DNA of 21,794 bases from Priapulus caudatus (Eukaryota; Priapulida; Priapulimorpha; Priapulimorphida; Priapulidae). Below are positions 1 to 8,706 of the stretch, one piece after another (the first letter of the stretch is position 1; each line of letters opens with the position of its first letter). The position numbers and the translations under genes were made by a program. The DNA lies in NCBI RefSeq assembly GCF_000485595.1, contig NW_014577069.1, positions 848,673 through 870,466 of the forward strand, written 5' to 3'. The notes below the pieces were generated by a model. The model made no database searches. It was not told the origin of the DNA and was given only the letters and a program-made list of their open reading frames with translations.

Positions 1-350
1 TTCATATCATATCATATTCATATCATATCATATCAATCATATCATATCATATCATATCATATCAGATCATATCATATCATATCATACTCATATGCATAGT
101 CATAAATATTATAATCATTTTCATTTTCCTATCAGATCATCATCATATTCATATCAATATCATATGCATATCATAATCATATCATATTATATCGCTATCG
201 TATCATATCATTCGATATCACTAGCCATATCTATCATATCATATCATTATGATATGCCGTATCGTATCATATCCATATCATATCCCATAGCATATCATAT
301 CATCATATATCATATCCGTATCATATCATATCATATTCAAAATCATATCA
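1..350. repeat. (ATCAT)n pentanucleotide satellite
   Basis: The stretch is built almost entirely from ATCAT/TCATA pentamers with scattered substitutions and short interruptions such as ATTCAT and GATATG. It begins before the window. The overlapping open frames rich in Ile, Ser, Tyr and His are by-products of a stop-poor repeat and are not genes. A shorter tract of the same pentamer reappears at 6118-6163. Confidence 0.95.
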
Positions 351-583
351 CACTGAAGTGGTATATGGCCATATATTGTATGTGCCAAGTTACATTAACG
401 AACTATCACACTAAAGTTGTCCGTTACTGTTGGAACAGCCGATTCAGAAATTACGCCTACTCCTACAAACGCGTCAAGATGCGCCCACCACACGCACCTT
501 GCATTCGTTCGATTCAGGACGTTTGCCAGACGATGTATTCATTCTGCTGGTTATTTAAAAATGAGCAGATCCACATACGAAAT
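350..583 (+). repeat. Duplicated segment, copy 1 (partner 6145-6385)
   Basis: From the end of the ATCAT satellite to the start of the GT tract, this segment is closely matched in the same orientation at 6145-6385. Both copies are preceded by ATCAT repeats, so the duplication includes the satellite edge. Copy 1 carries many extra single G or C bases relative to copy 2. No credible coding potential was seen: the frames are short and disagree between copies. Confidence 0.85.
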
Positions 584-585
584 TC

Positions 586-620
<35 letters not shown>

Positions 621-685
621 TGAGAGAGTGTGTGTGCGCGTGCGTGCATGTGAGTGCATGTGTGTGCGCGCGACTGTGTGTGTAT
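586..685. repeat. (GT)n microsatellite with GC interruptions
   Basis: A near-pure GT run is followed by GAGAG and by GTGCGCGTGCGTGCATG-type sequence. It separates copy 1 of the duplicated segment from the following anonymous DNA. Confidence 0.95.
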
Positions 686-2123
686 TAGGCACTGAGTTGC
701 CAATAACATCACGATTGGCAGTGCAGCATCCCTCCAGCATCATTAATGTCACGGAACTATTTCGTGAAAACTGTCTAGCGTCGCACAATCCGATGATTAT
801 TGTTAGGATGAGAGTGAACAGTGTAACTAACTGTGTAAATCCAATAATTCGTACGCCTCCTTTTACTCCTTGCCTTGTCTGGAGATATAAATGACCGCAA
901 ATGGCGAGAGGAAAATACTAACGCAAACGACCACCCCAAATTTTTGAATGTAGCAGCAGCACTTTATGAGGCTGACAGCGGGTGCATAGAGAAATGGCTG
1001 GATCACAAAGTGTAGCTGCATACATGCGTGCCAATTCAATACATTACATCCGATGACGTTGAAAATTACTAAGAGCAGCTAGTAGTCCCCCCGTGTTTCC
1101 GGTTAATAGCTCCTACATCTGTTTTACGTGACGCCATTAACGTTGACGAGGACAAATGGCCGAGCCGCACATATGCTGGACGTGTACGTAAAATTCCCGT
1201 GTTTTTAAATCACAAGCGAGAAATCACAAATGACATAGCTATTTTAGAAAGTTTTTTTTTACGTGAACCGAAAAAAAATGGGAGTTTACGGCATAGAGTT
1301 TACTTATTTCAGTACCTAAATATATCTCGAACCATTAAATTAAACTACACACACTAATGCAATCCGTCAGATCTATTATAATAATGTCTCAAGAGTGTGT
1401 ATGGGTTATATTTGCATAGTATACAAACCACTTGCCTGGGTGCACTACTGTACGATTAAAATGAATTTCGCAAAGAACTATCTCGCGATGTCATATGTTT
1501 GCTAAGGCGACCTTTTCGCATGCATAGCAATCTACTGCAGTATTCGGGTTGATCTATATTTAAAGAGTATCCAATGCGAGTTGAGATGGATAATATTCAA
1601 TATTTAGTATGTGCATTGTATGTTACAGGAGAGTGAAAAAACACGCGTGTCGTCGCGATAGAAAACTCGTGAAACTTGCTGACCGACAGACTATCCTTTC
1701 ACTGAATTGTATTTGCCACGGATGCAACAATTATCTTCACAATACGTCTAGTATAGCGACTAATTACAGACACAGCGGATTCCGTGCATGCCACGTCCGT
1801 TCTTCAAATATGTGCATGCTCAGCTTTACGTGAGTCCCCGATGCGGGAATCGCCTTGCAATTTGCACGATGACATTTATTTCCACGGGTATGCACAGTAG
1901 TGGAAATTTTTTTCACGCACAGCATTTCGGCTGCCTATGGCACGGTGCCGTGCGAGCGTGTAGAGATGCTTCATATCAATTTCACCCTATACGGATTTCT
2001 ATCGAAACCTGCCAGATTTGATGTAGTCGTTAAATTCTGCATGCACTCGTACACCTCGACCATAGCCGAGGGACGATTTACAAACGCCGTTCCCATGTTA
2101 GCATCAAGGGAAAAATTCTCGCT
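686..2123. other. Non-coding stretch, nothing recognised
   Basis: Open frames are short (at most about 77 codons). They lack recognisable domains, good start contexts or consistent splice signals. No tRNA-like A/B boxes or transposon ends were found. Confidence 0.5.
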
Positions 2124-2211
2124 CGTCATCATCGTCGTCGTCGTCGTCGTCATCATCGTCGTCGTCGTCGTCGTCGTCGTCGTCATCGTCGTCATCGTCG
2201 TCCTCGTCGTC
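2124..2211. repeat. (CGT)n trinucleotide array
   Basis: About 29 trinucleotides of CGT with CAT and one CCT variant. It reads as poly-Val/Ile or poly-Asp/Glu/Ser on one strand or the other, but it is not embedded in a plausible gene: the surrounding frames close quickly and show no conserved features. Trinucleotide arrays of this kind are prone to length polymorphism. Confidence 0.93.
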
Positions 2212-3287
2212 AAAGTGATTACGAAATAGATGGGATTTATCGCAGTATTATATATGGATAGCGTTTACCGCAGTGGCATATACGACGCGATTTTTTTTAT
2301 AAATTGTGTCCGCATCCGTGTACACGACTAACAAAATGCCTGGCATAGCGAATCAATGGGTCGCCTCATGATCACTCCACGGTAATTGGATATCGTAAAC
2401 ACATTTGCTGCCTCTATAAACCCACATCTAAGGCGACAAAACAAACAATTTTTTTAACAGGTTAGTAGTTGCCAGAGTGGCGTGTACGTGTAACACTACA
2501 TCGCGAACTCAATGCAAGTTGATCGGATTATAAGAAATTCCGTGAGCCGAGGGGAGTAGGCTTTTACTTGGCATGTAGCTAAATAAGGCCTCTAAGGAGG
2601 AGCAGCTTCAATCTTCTTTCAAGCGCGTTATGTCGTAATCTGAGAGAGTAAGGCTCACAAGTAAAAAGATCACGACATTTTTTTCACACGTACAAAGTGG
2701 ACTCTAACTTCCTGGTAACTTTCATTCATCATACAAAAACCTATATATACCTCGCTATATTTGCGAGATTCTTGCTCAGAAACGCTCTATCTTATTAAAA
2801 TATAGCGAAATATAGTTTCACCTCACAGCGCATTTATCACTGATTACACGAACTTGAAAAACACCAAGATTTTATTGCAGTTATAGCATAGAATATATAT
2901 TGGATATATATACAAACGAAAACTGTAACGAAAATAACATCGAGTCGCGAGATGTGTTAAATGTGTCAACTTGTATTTTGTCTGTGCAAACGAGATTGTG
3001 CGAGAGACGTGTAAGTCTACAACGATAGCTGGCGCTACTAATTGGTCTAAGATTACAAGAAAAGAAGATGGTAATCGAACGAGTTAGAACCTTGTACGTT
3101 TTTGTGAATACGAAAGTGCTAATACATTTTGTCGTTACTCTAGACAGTTGCTGTTACTCAAGCAATAACGGTAGGTATCATAAAAGTGAGGAAAACACTA
3201 GATAATTATCAAAATTATGGCTTTAATAGCTTGAACCGTGCCGATAGCAAGCGTCACCACAGTGGGGCGGTTTAACTAGGATATTCA
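2212..3287. other. Non-coding stretch, nothing recognised
   Basis: AT-rich anonymous DNA with no frame worth calling. The only structure seen is a small palindrome near 2752-2768 (CTCGC, 7-base spacer, GCGAG). Confidence 0.5.
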
Positions 3288-3300
3288 AACCTATTGTGCA
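3288..3300 (+). repeat. 5' terminus of transposon copy 1
   Basis: AACCTATTGTGCA marks where similarity between the two opposed copies starts. Bases outside it (ATATTCA on this side) do not match those outside 9101. The true element may begin one or two bases inside this. Confidence 0.7.
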
Positions 3301-3383
3301 TTTTTTTTTAATAAAAGCACCAATTTTGGCACAGAGGTAGACCAATATATTATAAACAAATTTGGATGTGGAGCCATCGCCCA

Positions 3384-3400
3384 ACTGCCCCCTGGCGGCC
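3384..3400 (-). promoter_or_regulatory. CTCF-like motif in transposon 5' region (copy 1)
   Basis: The minus strand reads GGCCGCCAGGGGGCAGT, very close to the vertebrate CTCF core consensus. It is followed at 3403-3428 by a near-perfect 26 bp palindrome (GGCGGCTATTTT/AAAATGGCCGCC) whose halves resemble YY1-type ATGGCGGC motifs. The arrangement is upstream of the coding region and is preserved in the other copy. A promoter role is inference. Confidence 0.35.
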
Positions 3401-3611
3401 GTGGCGGCTATTTTCCAAAATGGCCGCCAGCAGACACCCAAAAGACACACAGAAGTTTGCTGCTGAAGATTTGAGTCAATGTTTATTGAATGTTTTAAAT
3501 TAAGACATGCCAGATAGCTCTTAGTCACATTTTGGGAGATGCTGCTGATATTAATTAACATATTTAGGCTAATTGCAGATGAAATGGCGACAAGGAAACC
3601 CATGATCAGGT

Positions 3612-4309
3612 GCTGCCCAAATTGTAAGACGCCACATCATCGGAGATGCCAAAGTGTTCAACGAGTTTCCTGCAGGATGCCAACAGGATTCCGTGCCACC
3701 CATGCTGCTTGCTTTGGTCAATATAATCTTGGAAGGTCTCAGTATCAAGCACCAGAGTGAAAGCACAACACCAGCGGCACTGAGCATCGCCCAGCTCCTC
3801 AAGTTCAACAGCGTTATGCACCGATGGGCCGCTACAGGCAATACGCCTCACCCAGTCAGGCACGCCACCACGCAGAAGACGCCAGTTCCAACCTACATCG
3901 GCCTAATGCTACATGCACACACGCGCAAGAGGAAGGTCGTCGACAGGCTGGCACACATGGGGATTTCTATCTCCTATGATCGGGTCCTGTCCTTTTCCAC
4001 ACAGCTGGGGAACAGTGCCTGCCGCCTCTACCACCAGGTACAAGTAGTCTGCCCTCCCAAGATTAGAGGCAGAGTCTTTACGACTGCCGCGGTAGACAAT
4101 ATTGATCACAACCTAAGTTACACCACAGCAAAACAGTCATTCCATGGGATTGCTATTTCCCTCATGCAACACCCTGCGGTCCCTGGGGCCGGCATTGACC
4201 GCAGCATCATCATCCTCGGAGGGCCGAATGAAAGAGGCTTCAAAACAGTTGACCGTTTGCCGCACTACTATACAGATGTCCCATTCGTCGACAGCATCAA
4301 GAACACCCC
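3612..4309 (+). pseudogene. Transposon-encoded protein, N-terminal/central fragment (copy 1)
   Basis: The reading frame is open from 3606, enters the homologous region at about 3612 and continues in frame to the frameshift near 4309. An annotated start at 3654 would be arbitrary (a GTG). The real N-terminus was lost in a deletion at 3610-3612 and survives only in the minus-strand copy, at 8139. Counting from 3654, a conserved-looking DNIDHN motif lies at residues 148-153 and SFHG at 162-165, followed by a hydrophobic ISL stretch and an ILGGPNE turn. I recall this signature from many unclassified repetitive proteins in cnidarians, chelicerates and other invertebrates, but I cannot name the superfamily. 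At 4309 this copy has four C where the minus-strand copy has five. The lost base sends translation into a stop at 4326-4328. It is the N-terminal/central part of a probable transposition protein and is not functional here. Confidence 0.7.
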
Positions 4310-4880
4310 GTGCCGGCTACCAGCGTGACATCCCTGAGCAGCAACAGCGGCTTCAAGCAACATGCTGAAAGAGAGTATTTCTGGCTAAAACACACCCAAG
4401 TCGCCCTACAAGAAACTTCTCCAGTGGAGAACACTTCATGGGCTGCATACCACGCAGGCCAGCAGGACATGCCAGCCAGTCGGGCCATCTGTCTCACCGC
4501 ACTGCTCCCACTCTTCCTGGAGAGCTCCCGCACCGTGGCTACGATCAAGCACTCCATGAATGTGGTCAGAATTTCAGTGGAACATCTCAACACTGGCCAG
4601 ACTCCAGTGGTCACATGCGACCAGCCGCTGTTTGCTTTGGCAAAGGAAATCCAGTGGAAGTGGCAAAAGGAGTATGGTGTAGAGAAGTTTGTCGTCCTCT
4701 TCGGCAATCTTCATATCGGGATGGCAGCACTGAAGATCCTTGGTGACTGGCTGCAAGGGAGCGGATGGGTGCAAGCACTGGTTCAGGCAGAGATCACCAG
4801 TGCCGGGACAGCGGACTCCTTCATGCGGGCATCCCATGTCAGTCGAACCAGGAGGGCTCATCAAGTGACAGCAGCAGCAC
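4310..4880 (+). pseudogene. Transposon-encoded protein, central fragment (copy 1)
   Basis: This frame continues the preceding fragment after a one-base shift. The ATG near its start is incidental. Counting from 4310, the visible blocks are a Leu-rich helix CLTALLPLFLES at residues 61-72, PVVTCDQPLFALAKEIQWKW at 99-118, VVLFGNLHIGMAAL at 128-141, a Trp/Gly-rich GDWLQGSGW at 145-153, and SRTRRAHQVTAAA at 178-190. The aspartate in TCDQ and the histidine block LHIGM are candidate active-site elements of an RNase H-like fold. That is my inference, and the residue after HI (Gly) looks atypical compared with my memory of the family (Glu). A second frameshift at about 4872-4880, in a GCA-repeat context, ends this frame at QPPH and moves the reading to the third fragment. 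No acceptor/donor pair suggests an intron. Confidence 0.7.
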
Positions 4881-5600
4881 GCCTACAACCACCACATTGA
4901 CCAGCTGAGTGACACACGCAACGAGCAGCTGGAGTTCGACAATTGGTGCCAGCAAAAAGCGGATACCTGCCCCCAGTTCGACTACTGGGCAACTGTCCTG
5001 CAACTGGAGGTGACGGTCCTGGTGTACGTGCGCTTTCTGCGCCAAGCGTCGTTTGCGATGTACCTAGATGCCCTGACATAACTAGCAGTGTGGTTCCCTG
5101 CCCTGGATCACACCAACTACGCGCGCTGGATTCCTGTGCATCTGCGAGACATGGTGGAACTGCCGACGACACACCCTGAAATAGCTCAGGAATTCCGAGC
5201 TGGGAACTTCACCGTCCAGAAGACGAACAGGTCGTTCTCCGCCATCCCCGTCGATCAAGCCCACGAGCATAACAATGCTGCCATCAAAGGAGACGGAGGT
5301 ACAGTGGGCCGGACTGACAACCCCTGCGCTCTACGACGGTGGATGGTAGCAGGACCAGAGGTTGCCACGCTTATCGAACAGTTCCACGATAAAACTGGCC
5401 CGGGGAACAGACCACAAGACACAAGGCACCATGACCAGTCAGCAAGTGTACAGACTGCTTTCCTGAAAGATGTACAGTCGATGGTCAACGTGATGGAAGA
5501 CTTGGGGAATCCATTTAAAGAGGCGAGTCAAGATCTGCTGGTACTCGACACCAAGGAGAACGCGCCACCTGGAGCTGTAGACGCCTGTCAACTGTTTTGA
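4881..5600 (+). pseudogene. Transposon-encoded protein, C-terminal fragment with internal stop (copy 1)
   Basis: The frame starts at GCC 4881 and is open up to a TAA at 5079-5081, then open again to the TGA at 5598-5600, so the TAA is a lesion inside one coding unit. Before the stop lie DNWCQQKADTCPQFDYW and RFLRQASFAMYLDAL. After it, counting from 5088, come FPALDHTNYARWIPVHLRD (residues 3-21), GNFTVQKTNRSFSAI (39-53), VDQAHEHNNAAIKG (55-68) and ALRRWMVAGPEV (81-92). The LDH.NYARW and DQAHE..NN blocks are hallmarks I recall of a widespread unclassified invertebrate repeat protein. The HE acid/His pair is a plausible catalytic site, as inference. The last five codons (from 5587) belong to the inverted sequence of the other copy, so the natural C-terminus is missing. 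Confidence 0.7.
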
Positions 5601-5639
5601 GGCCTCTTTCATTCGGCCTTCCGAGGATGATGATGCTGC
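5587..5639. repeat. 53 bp direct repeat at the copy junction (partner 5840-5892)
   Basis: These bases repeat 5840-5892 with one mismatch (5619 T against 5872 C). Both are the reverse complement of about 4204-4256 in copy 1. The block sits exactly where plus-strand coding sequence gives way to the inverted copy. Confidence 0.9.
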
Positions 5640-5839
5640 GGGTATGCAGCCCTTGAAGTGTTCTCCACTGGAGACGTTTCTTGTAGGGCGACTTGGGTGT
5701 GTTTTAGCCAGAGATACTCTCTTTCAGCATGTTGCTTGAGTCCGCTGTTGCTGCTCAGGGATGTCACGCTGGTAACCGGCACGGGGGTGTTCTTGATGCT
5801 GCCGACGGATGGGACATCTGTATAGTAGTGAGGCAAACG

Positions 5840-5892
5840 GTCAACTGTTTTGAGGCCTCTTTCATTCGGCCCTCCGAGGATGATGATGCTGC
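5840..5892. repeat. 53 bp direct repeat, natural position in copy 2
   Basis: Partner of 5587-5639. This one sits in its expected context within the inverted copy, so 5587-5639 is the displaced duplicate. Confidence 0.9.
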
Positions 5893-5933
5893 GGTCAATG
5901 CCGGCCCCAGGGACCGCAGGGTGTTGCATGAGG

Positions 5934-6117
5934 AAAATAGCAGTCCCATGGAATGACTGTTTTGCTATGGTGGAACTTAGGTTGTGATCAATATTGTCTA
6001 CCGCGGCAGTCGTGAAGACTCAGCCTCTAATCTTGGGAGGGCAGACTACTTGACCTACTTGGCCTGGTGGTAGAGGCGGCAGGCACTGTTCCAAATGCAG
6101 CTGTGTGGAAAGGGACA
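5934..6117. repeat. 184 bp direct repeat, left member
   Basis: Matches 7477-7660 at a constant offset of 1543 with a single difference (A at 5967, G at 7510) and no indel. The pair brackets the 1359 bp block 6118-7476. Copy 2 of the transposon resumes at 7661 as if the block and one repeat member had been added. Confidence 0.95.
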
Positions 6118-6144
6118 AATATCATATCATCATAATATCATATC

Positions 6145-6385
6145 GTATCATATCATATCACATGAAGTGTATATTGGCATATATATGGCAAGTTACATTA
6201 ACGAACTATCACACTAAATTGTCGGTTACTGTTGGAACAGCGATTCAGAAATTACGCCTACTTCCTACAAACGCGTCAAATGCGCACCACACGACGTTGC
6301 ATTCGTTCGATTCAGACGTTTGCAGACGATGTATTCATTCTGCTGTTATTTAAAAATGAGCAGTTCCACATAGAAATTCAGTACG
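6145..6385 (+). repeat. Duplicated segment, copy 2 (partner 350-583)
   Basis: It aligns throughout with 350-583 but lacks about ten single G or C bases present there (for example CTGTTA against CTGGTTA, CAGACG against CAGGACG, TGCAGA against TGCCAGA), with only a few substitutions. The similarity ends at GAAATTC, after which copy 1 enters the GT tract and this copy continues into unrelated sequence. Confidence 0.85.
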
Positions 6386-6740
6386 GATTACGCGACACGA
6401 AATTGCCTAAATTGGACCTTTACTCGCTGCCAATTTATATCCATATCATCCATTACTTGACGAATGCTGTCGGAATTAATCTTGCTAAACGTTCGCGGCA
6501 GCTAATAGTAATAGTAATTGTCGTTATGGCGACTTCGAAACACGCTTTTCGCCTTACCTTCTCGTCGTTCTAGCTGAATTGTGCCGATTCCAGAACAAAA
6601 GCTTGTTCACGGCGACACCCTCGCGTCATTGCGAGACAGACACCTCTCACGTTACGGCAGCAAATGCAACACGGAGCCCGCTCGCCGTTTATCGCATGCT
6701 CTGCCTGCCGTACACTGGAAGCGAACTGCGTCTCGCGCGC
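6386..6740. other. Non-coding stretch inside the foreign block
   Basis: Anonymous sequence. Frames reading into the following repeats are long only because those repeats contain no stops. Confidence 0.5.
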
Positions 6741-6800
6741 GCGGGAGAGGGAGAGAGTGCGAGAGAGGGAGAGAGTGCGAGAGAGGGAGAGAGAGAGAGC
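6741..6800. repeat. GA-rich minisatellite
   Basis: About two and a half copies of an 18 bp unit, GAGAGAGGGAGAGAGTGC, ending in a short GA run. Purine-rich on the plus strand, hence potentially triplex-forming. Confidence 0.9.
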
Positions 6801-6859
6801 GTCGCACGCGCAGCATATAGTGATGTGTCCGCGACGCGAATCTGCATGAAGCAGCAGCA

Positions 6860-6860
<1 letters not shown>

Positions 6861-6890
<30 letters not shown>

Positions 6891-7262
6891 TGCGTGTGTA
6901 CGTGCGTGCGTGCGTGCGTGCGTGCCTGCCTGCTTGCCTGCCTGCCTGTCTGCTTGCGTGCGTGCGTGCGTGCTTGCCTGCCTGTGTGCGTGCGTGCGAG
7001 CGTGCGTGCCTGCGTGCATGCCTGCCTGCGTACCTGTTTGTCTGCCTGCCTGCATGTCTGTCTGTCTGTCTGTCTGCCTGACTGCCTGCCTGCCTGCCTA
7101 CCTACCTGCGTGCGTGCGTGCGTGCGTGCGTGCCTGCCTGACCAACCGCCTGCCTGCATGTCTGCCTGCCAGCCTGCCTGTCTGCCTACGTGCCTACGTG
7201 CCTGCCTGCGTGCCTGCGTGCCTGCCTGCCTGCCTGACTGCCTGCCTGCCTGCCTGCCTGCC
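6861..7262. repeat. (TGCC/TGCG/TGTC)n tetranucleotide array
   Basis: About 400 bp of tetranucleotides, mainly TGCC with TGCG, TGTC and TGCA variants in blocks. Because the unit is four bases and stop-free, several frames on both strands stay open and encode Cys-Leu-Pro-Ala or Thr-His-Ala-Arg/Gln-Ala-Gly-Arg repeats. There is no signal peptide, start context or conserved flank, so these frames are not genes. Confidence 0.95.
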
Positions 7263-7448
7263 ACTAGGATGTCTGTAAGCACTAATGGCTCGTGCGTCAG
7301 CGCAGATGTACACGTGTCCGGCTGTGTCTCCCACGAGCATGCCAACCCTTCATGAAGTTGCCTGATTTCCCCTCTCTCGAGCAGATAATAAGCAGCTCGC
7401 GAACTGCCGATCCCATGCGAGAGGACATACGCCCCCGCGAGATGTGTA

Positions 7449-7451
<3 letters not shown>
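7263..7451. other. Short anonymous spacer
   Basis: No repeat or credible frame seen between the tetranucleotide array and the TA run. Confidence 0.5.

Positions 7452-7476
<25 letters not shown>
7452..7476. repeat. (TA)n run at the edge of the foreign block
   Basis: A pure TA run ends exactly where the right member of the 184 bp repeat begins. Confidence 0.95.
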
Positions 7477-7482
<6 letters not shown>

Positions 7483-7660
7483 GCAGTCCCATGGAATGAC
7501 TGTTTTGCTGTGGTGGAACTTAGGTTGTGATCAATATTGTCTACCGCGGCAGTCGTGAAGACTCAGCCTCTAATCTTGGGAGGGCAGACTACTTGACCTA
7601 CTTGGCCTGGTGGTAGAGGCGGCAGGCACTGTTCCAAATGCAGCTGTGTGGAAAGGGACA
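7477..7660. repeat. 184 bp direct repeat, right member
   Basis: Partner of 5934-6117. It is continuous with the rest of copy 2 to its right, including the in-frame TGA at the complement of 7563-7565, which both members share. Confidence 0.95.
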
Positions 7661-8139
7661 GGACCCGATCATAGGAGATAGAAATCCCCATATGTGCCAG
7701 CCTGTCGACGAGCTTCCTCTTGCACGTGTGTGCATGTAGCATTAGGCCGATGTAGGTTGAAACTGGCGTCTCCTGCGTGGTGGCGTGCCTGACTGGGTGA
7801 GGCATATTGCCTGTGGCGGCCCGTCGGTGCATAACGCTGTTGAACTTGAGGAGCTGGGCGATGCTCAGTGCCGCTGGTGTTGTGCTTTCACTCTGGTGCT
7901 TGATACTGGGACCTTCCAAGATTACATTGACCAAGGCAAGCAGCATGGGTGGCACGGAGTCCTGTTGGCATCCTGCAGGAAAACCCGTTGAACACCTTGG
8001 CATCTCCGATGATGTGGCGTCTCACAATTTGGGCAGCACGCGCCAGGTGGACAGCATCAAGGTCTCTGTCCAGTTCACAAGCCTTTGCCAGGGCATCGCC
8101 GAGGTCTTCATTGAACGCAAGCAGGACATCGCGCCCCAT
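7661..8139 (-). pseudogene. Transposon-encoded protein, N-terminal fragment (copy 2)
   Basis: On the minus strand an ATG at 8139-8137 opens MGRDVLLAFNEDLGD, followed by an acidic/helical stretch and ARAAQIVRRHIIGDAKVFN. This N-terminal part is absent from copy 1, where a deletion joins upstream DNA directly to the AAQIVRRHIIGD region at 3612. At about 7984 an extra T in a T run shifts the frame, after which the CQQDSVPPMLLALVN block and the rest align with copy 1 down to 7661. The fragment then continues across the 184 bp repeat to a TGA at 7565-7563. The start is plausible because it is the first ATG in frame, but an upstream intron or exon cannot be excluded. Likely the DNA-binding or interaction end of a transposition protein. 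The function is not identified. Confidence 0.65.
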
Positions 8140-8446
8140 GTGTTAATTAACATGATAATTAAATGTAGTAGTGTCCCTTGACCACAGAAGTATAACATTT
8201 GACTTGCCCAAGATTGATCTGATGAGAGCAAGCCACCATAATTATCACTATCTGGTTCTGTTATTGCTGTTGTATTATTGATGTAATTAGTCTAATTGTG
8301 TTAATAATTTTATTAATTGGCATCTTAATTGGCGTGGGCAGTGTCCATGAATAGCTATTGACAGACAGAGGAAGAAGGTCAGATAACATTTCCAGAACTT
8401 TAATGAATCTAGCCTATTCACAAGAATATGTCAGCATTTCATGCCT
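8040..8446 (-). other. Upstream region kept in copy 2 only
   Basis: This interval has no counterpart in copy 1 between 3610 and 3612. It includes the first coding bases and the AT-rich presumed 5' leader of the family (TTAATTAACAT, TAATTAG and similar). No clear splice sites or promoter box could be assigned. Confidence 0.6.
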
Positions 8447-8663
8447 GCTCATGGGTTTCCTTGCCGCCATTTCATCTGCAATTAGCCTAAATATGTTAAT
8501 TAATATCAGCAGCATCTCCCAAAATGTGACTAAGAGCTATCTGGCATGTCTTGATTCAAAACATTCAATAAACATTCACTGAAACCTTCAGCAGCAAACT
8601 TTATCTAACTTCTGTGTGTCTTTTGGGTGTCTGCTGGCGGCCATCTTGGAAAATGGCCGCCAC

Positions 8664-8680
8664 GGCCGCCAGGGGGCAGT
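8664..8680 (+). promoter_or_regulatory. CTCF-like motif in transposon 5' region (copy 2)
   Basis: The plus strand reads GGCCGCCAGGGGGCAGT, identical to the copy 1 motif. It adjoins a GGCGGCCATCTTGG/AAAATGGCCGCC palindrome at 8636-8662 that contains CAAGATGGCC on the minus strand, a YY1-like word. The two motifs in the window point away from each other. Binding is not shown. Confidence 0.35.
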
Positions 8681-8706
8681 TGGGCGATGCCTCCACATCC
8701 AAATTT

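Larger units (their letters stand above)
5641..6117 (-). pseudogene. Transposon-encoded protein, central fragment (copy 2)
   Basis: Read on the minus strand, this matches copy 1 from about 3990 to 4450. It covers the DNIDHN and SFHG blocks, the ILGGPNERG turn and the SVTSLSSNSG linker. It keeps the fifth C missing from copy 1 at 4309, so the reading frame from the IKNTP region into the following segment is intact here (frame 5929-5609). An in-frame stop lies at the complement of 6020-6022, where copy 1 has an Arg codon. At about 5641 the match ends and sequence jumps to the 53 bp repeat. The part 5934-6117 recurs at 7477-7660. Confidence 0.75.
6118..7476. other. Foreign block inserted within transposon copy 2
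   Basis: This block has no counterpart in copy 1 of the transposon. It contains ATCAT repeats, a degraded copy of 350-583, about 350 bp of anonymous sequence, a GA-rich minisatellite, the TGCC/TGCG array, about 180 bp of anonymous sequence and a TA run. It lacks terminal inverted repeats of its own and abuts the 184 bp direct repeat on both sides. A biological route would be repair-mediated insertion with a long templated duplication. A technical route would be contig misjoining. Confidence 0.8.

Noticed and set aside
498-520. tRNA B-box-like GTTCGATTC
   Set aside because: No matching A box or cloverleaf upstream. The same word appears in the duplicated copy at 6305, again with no tRNA structure.
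6579-7492. Long Cys-Leu-Pro-Ala (plus strand) and Arg/Gln/Thr-His-Ala (minus strand) open frames
   Set aside because: They exist only because the tetranucleotide array has no stop codons. No conserved domain, start context or flanking coding sequence.
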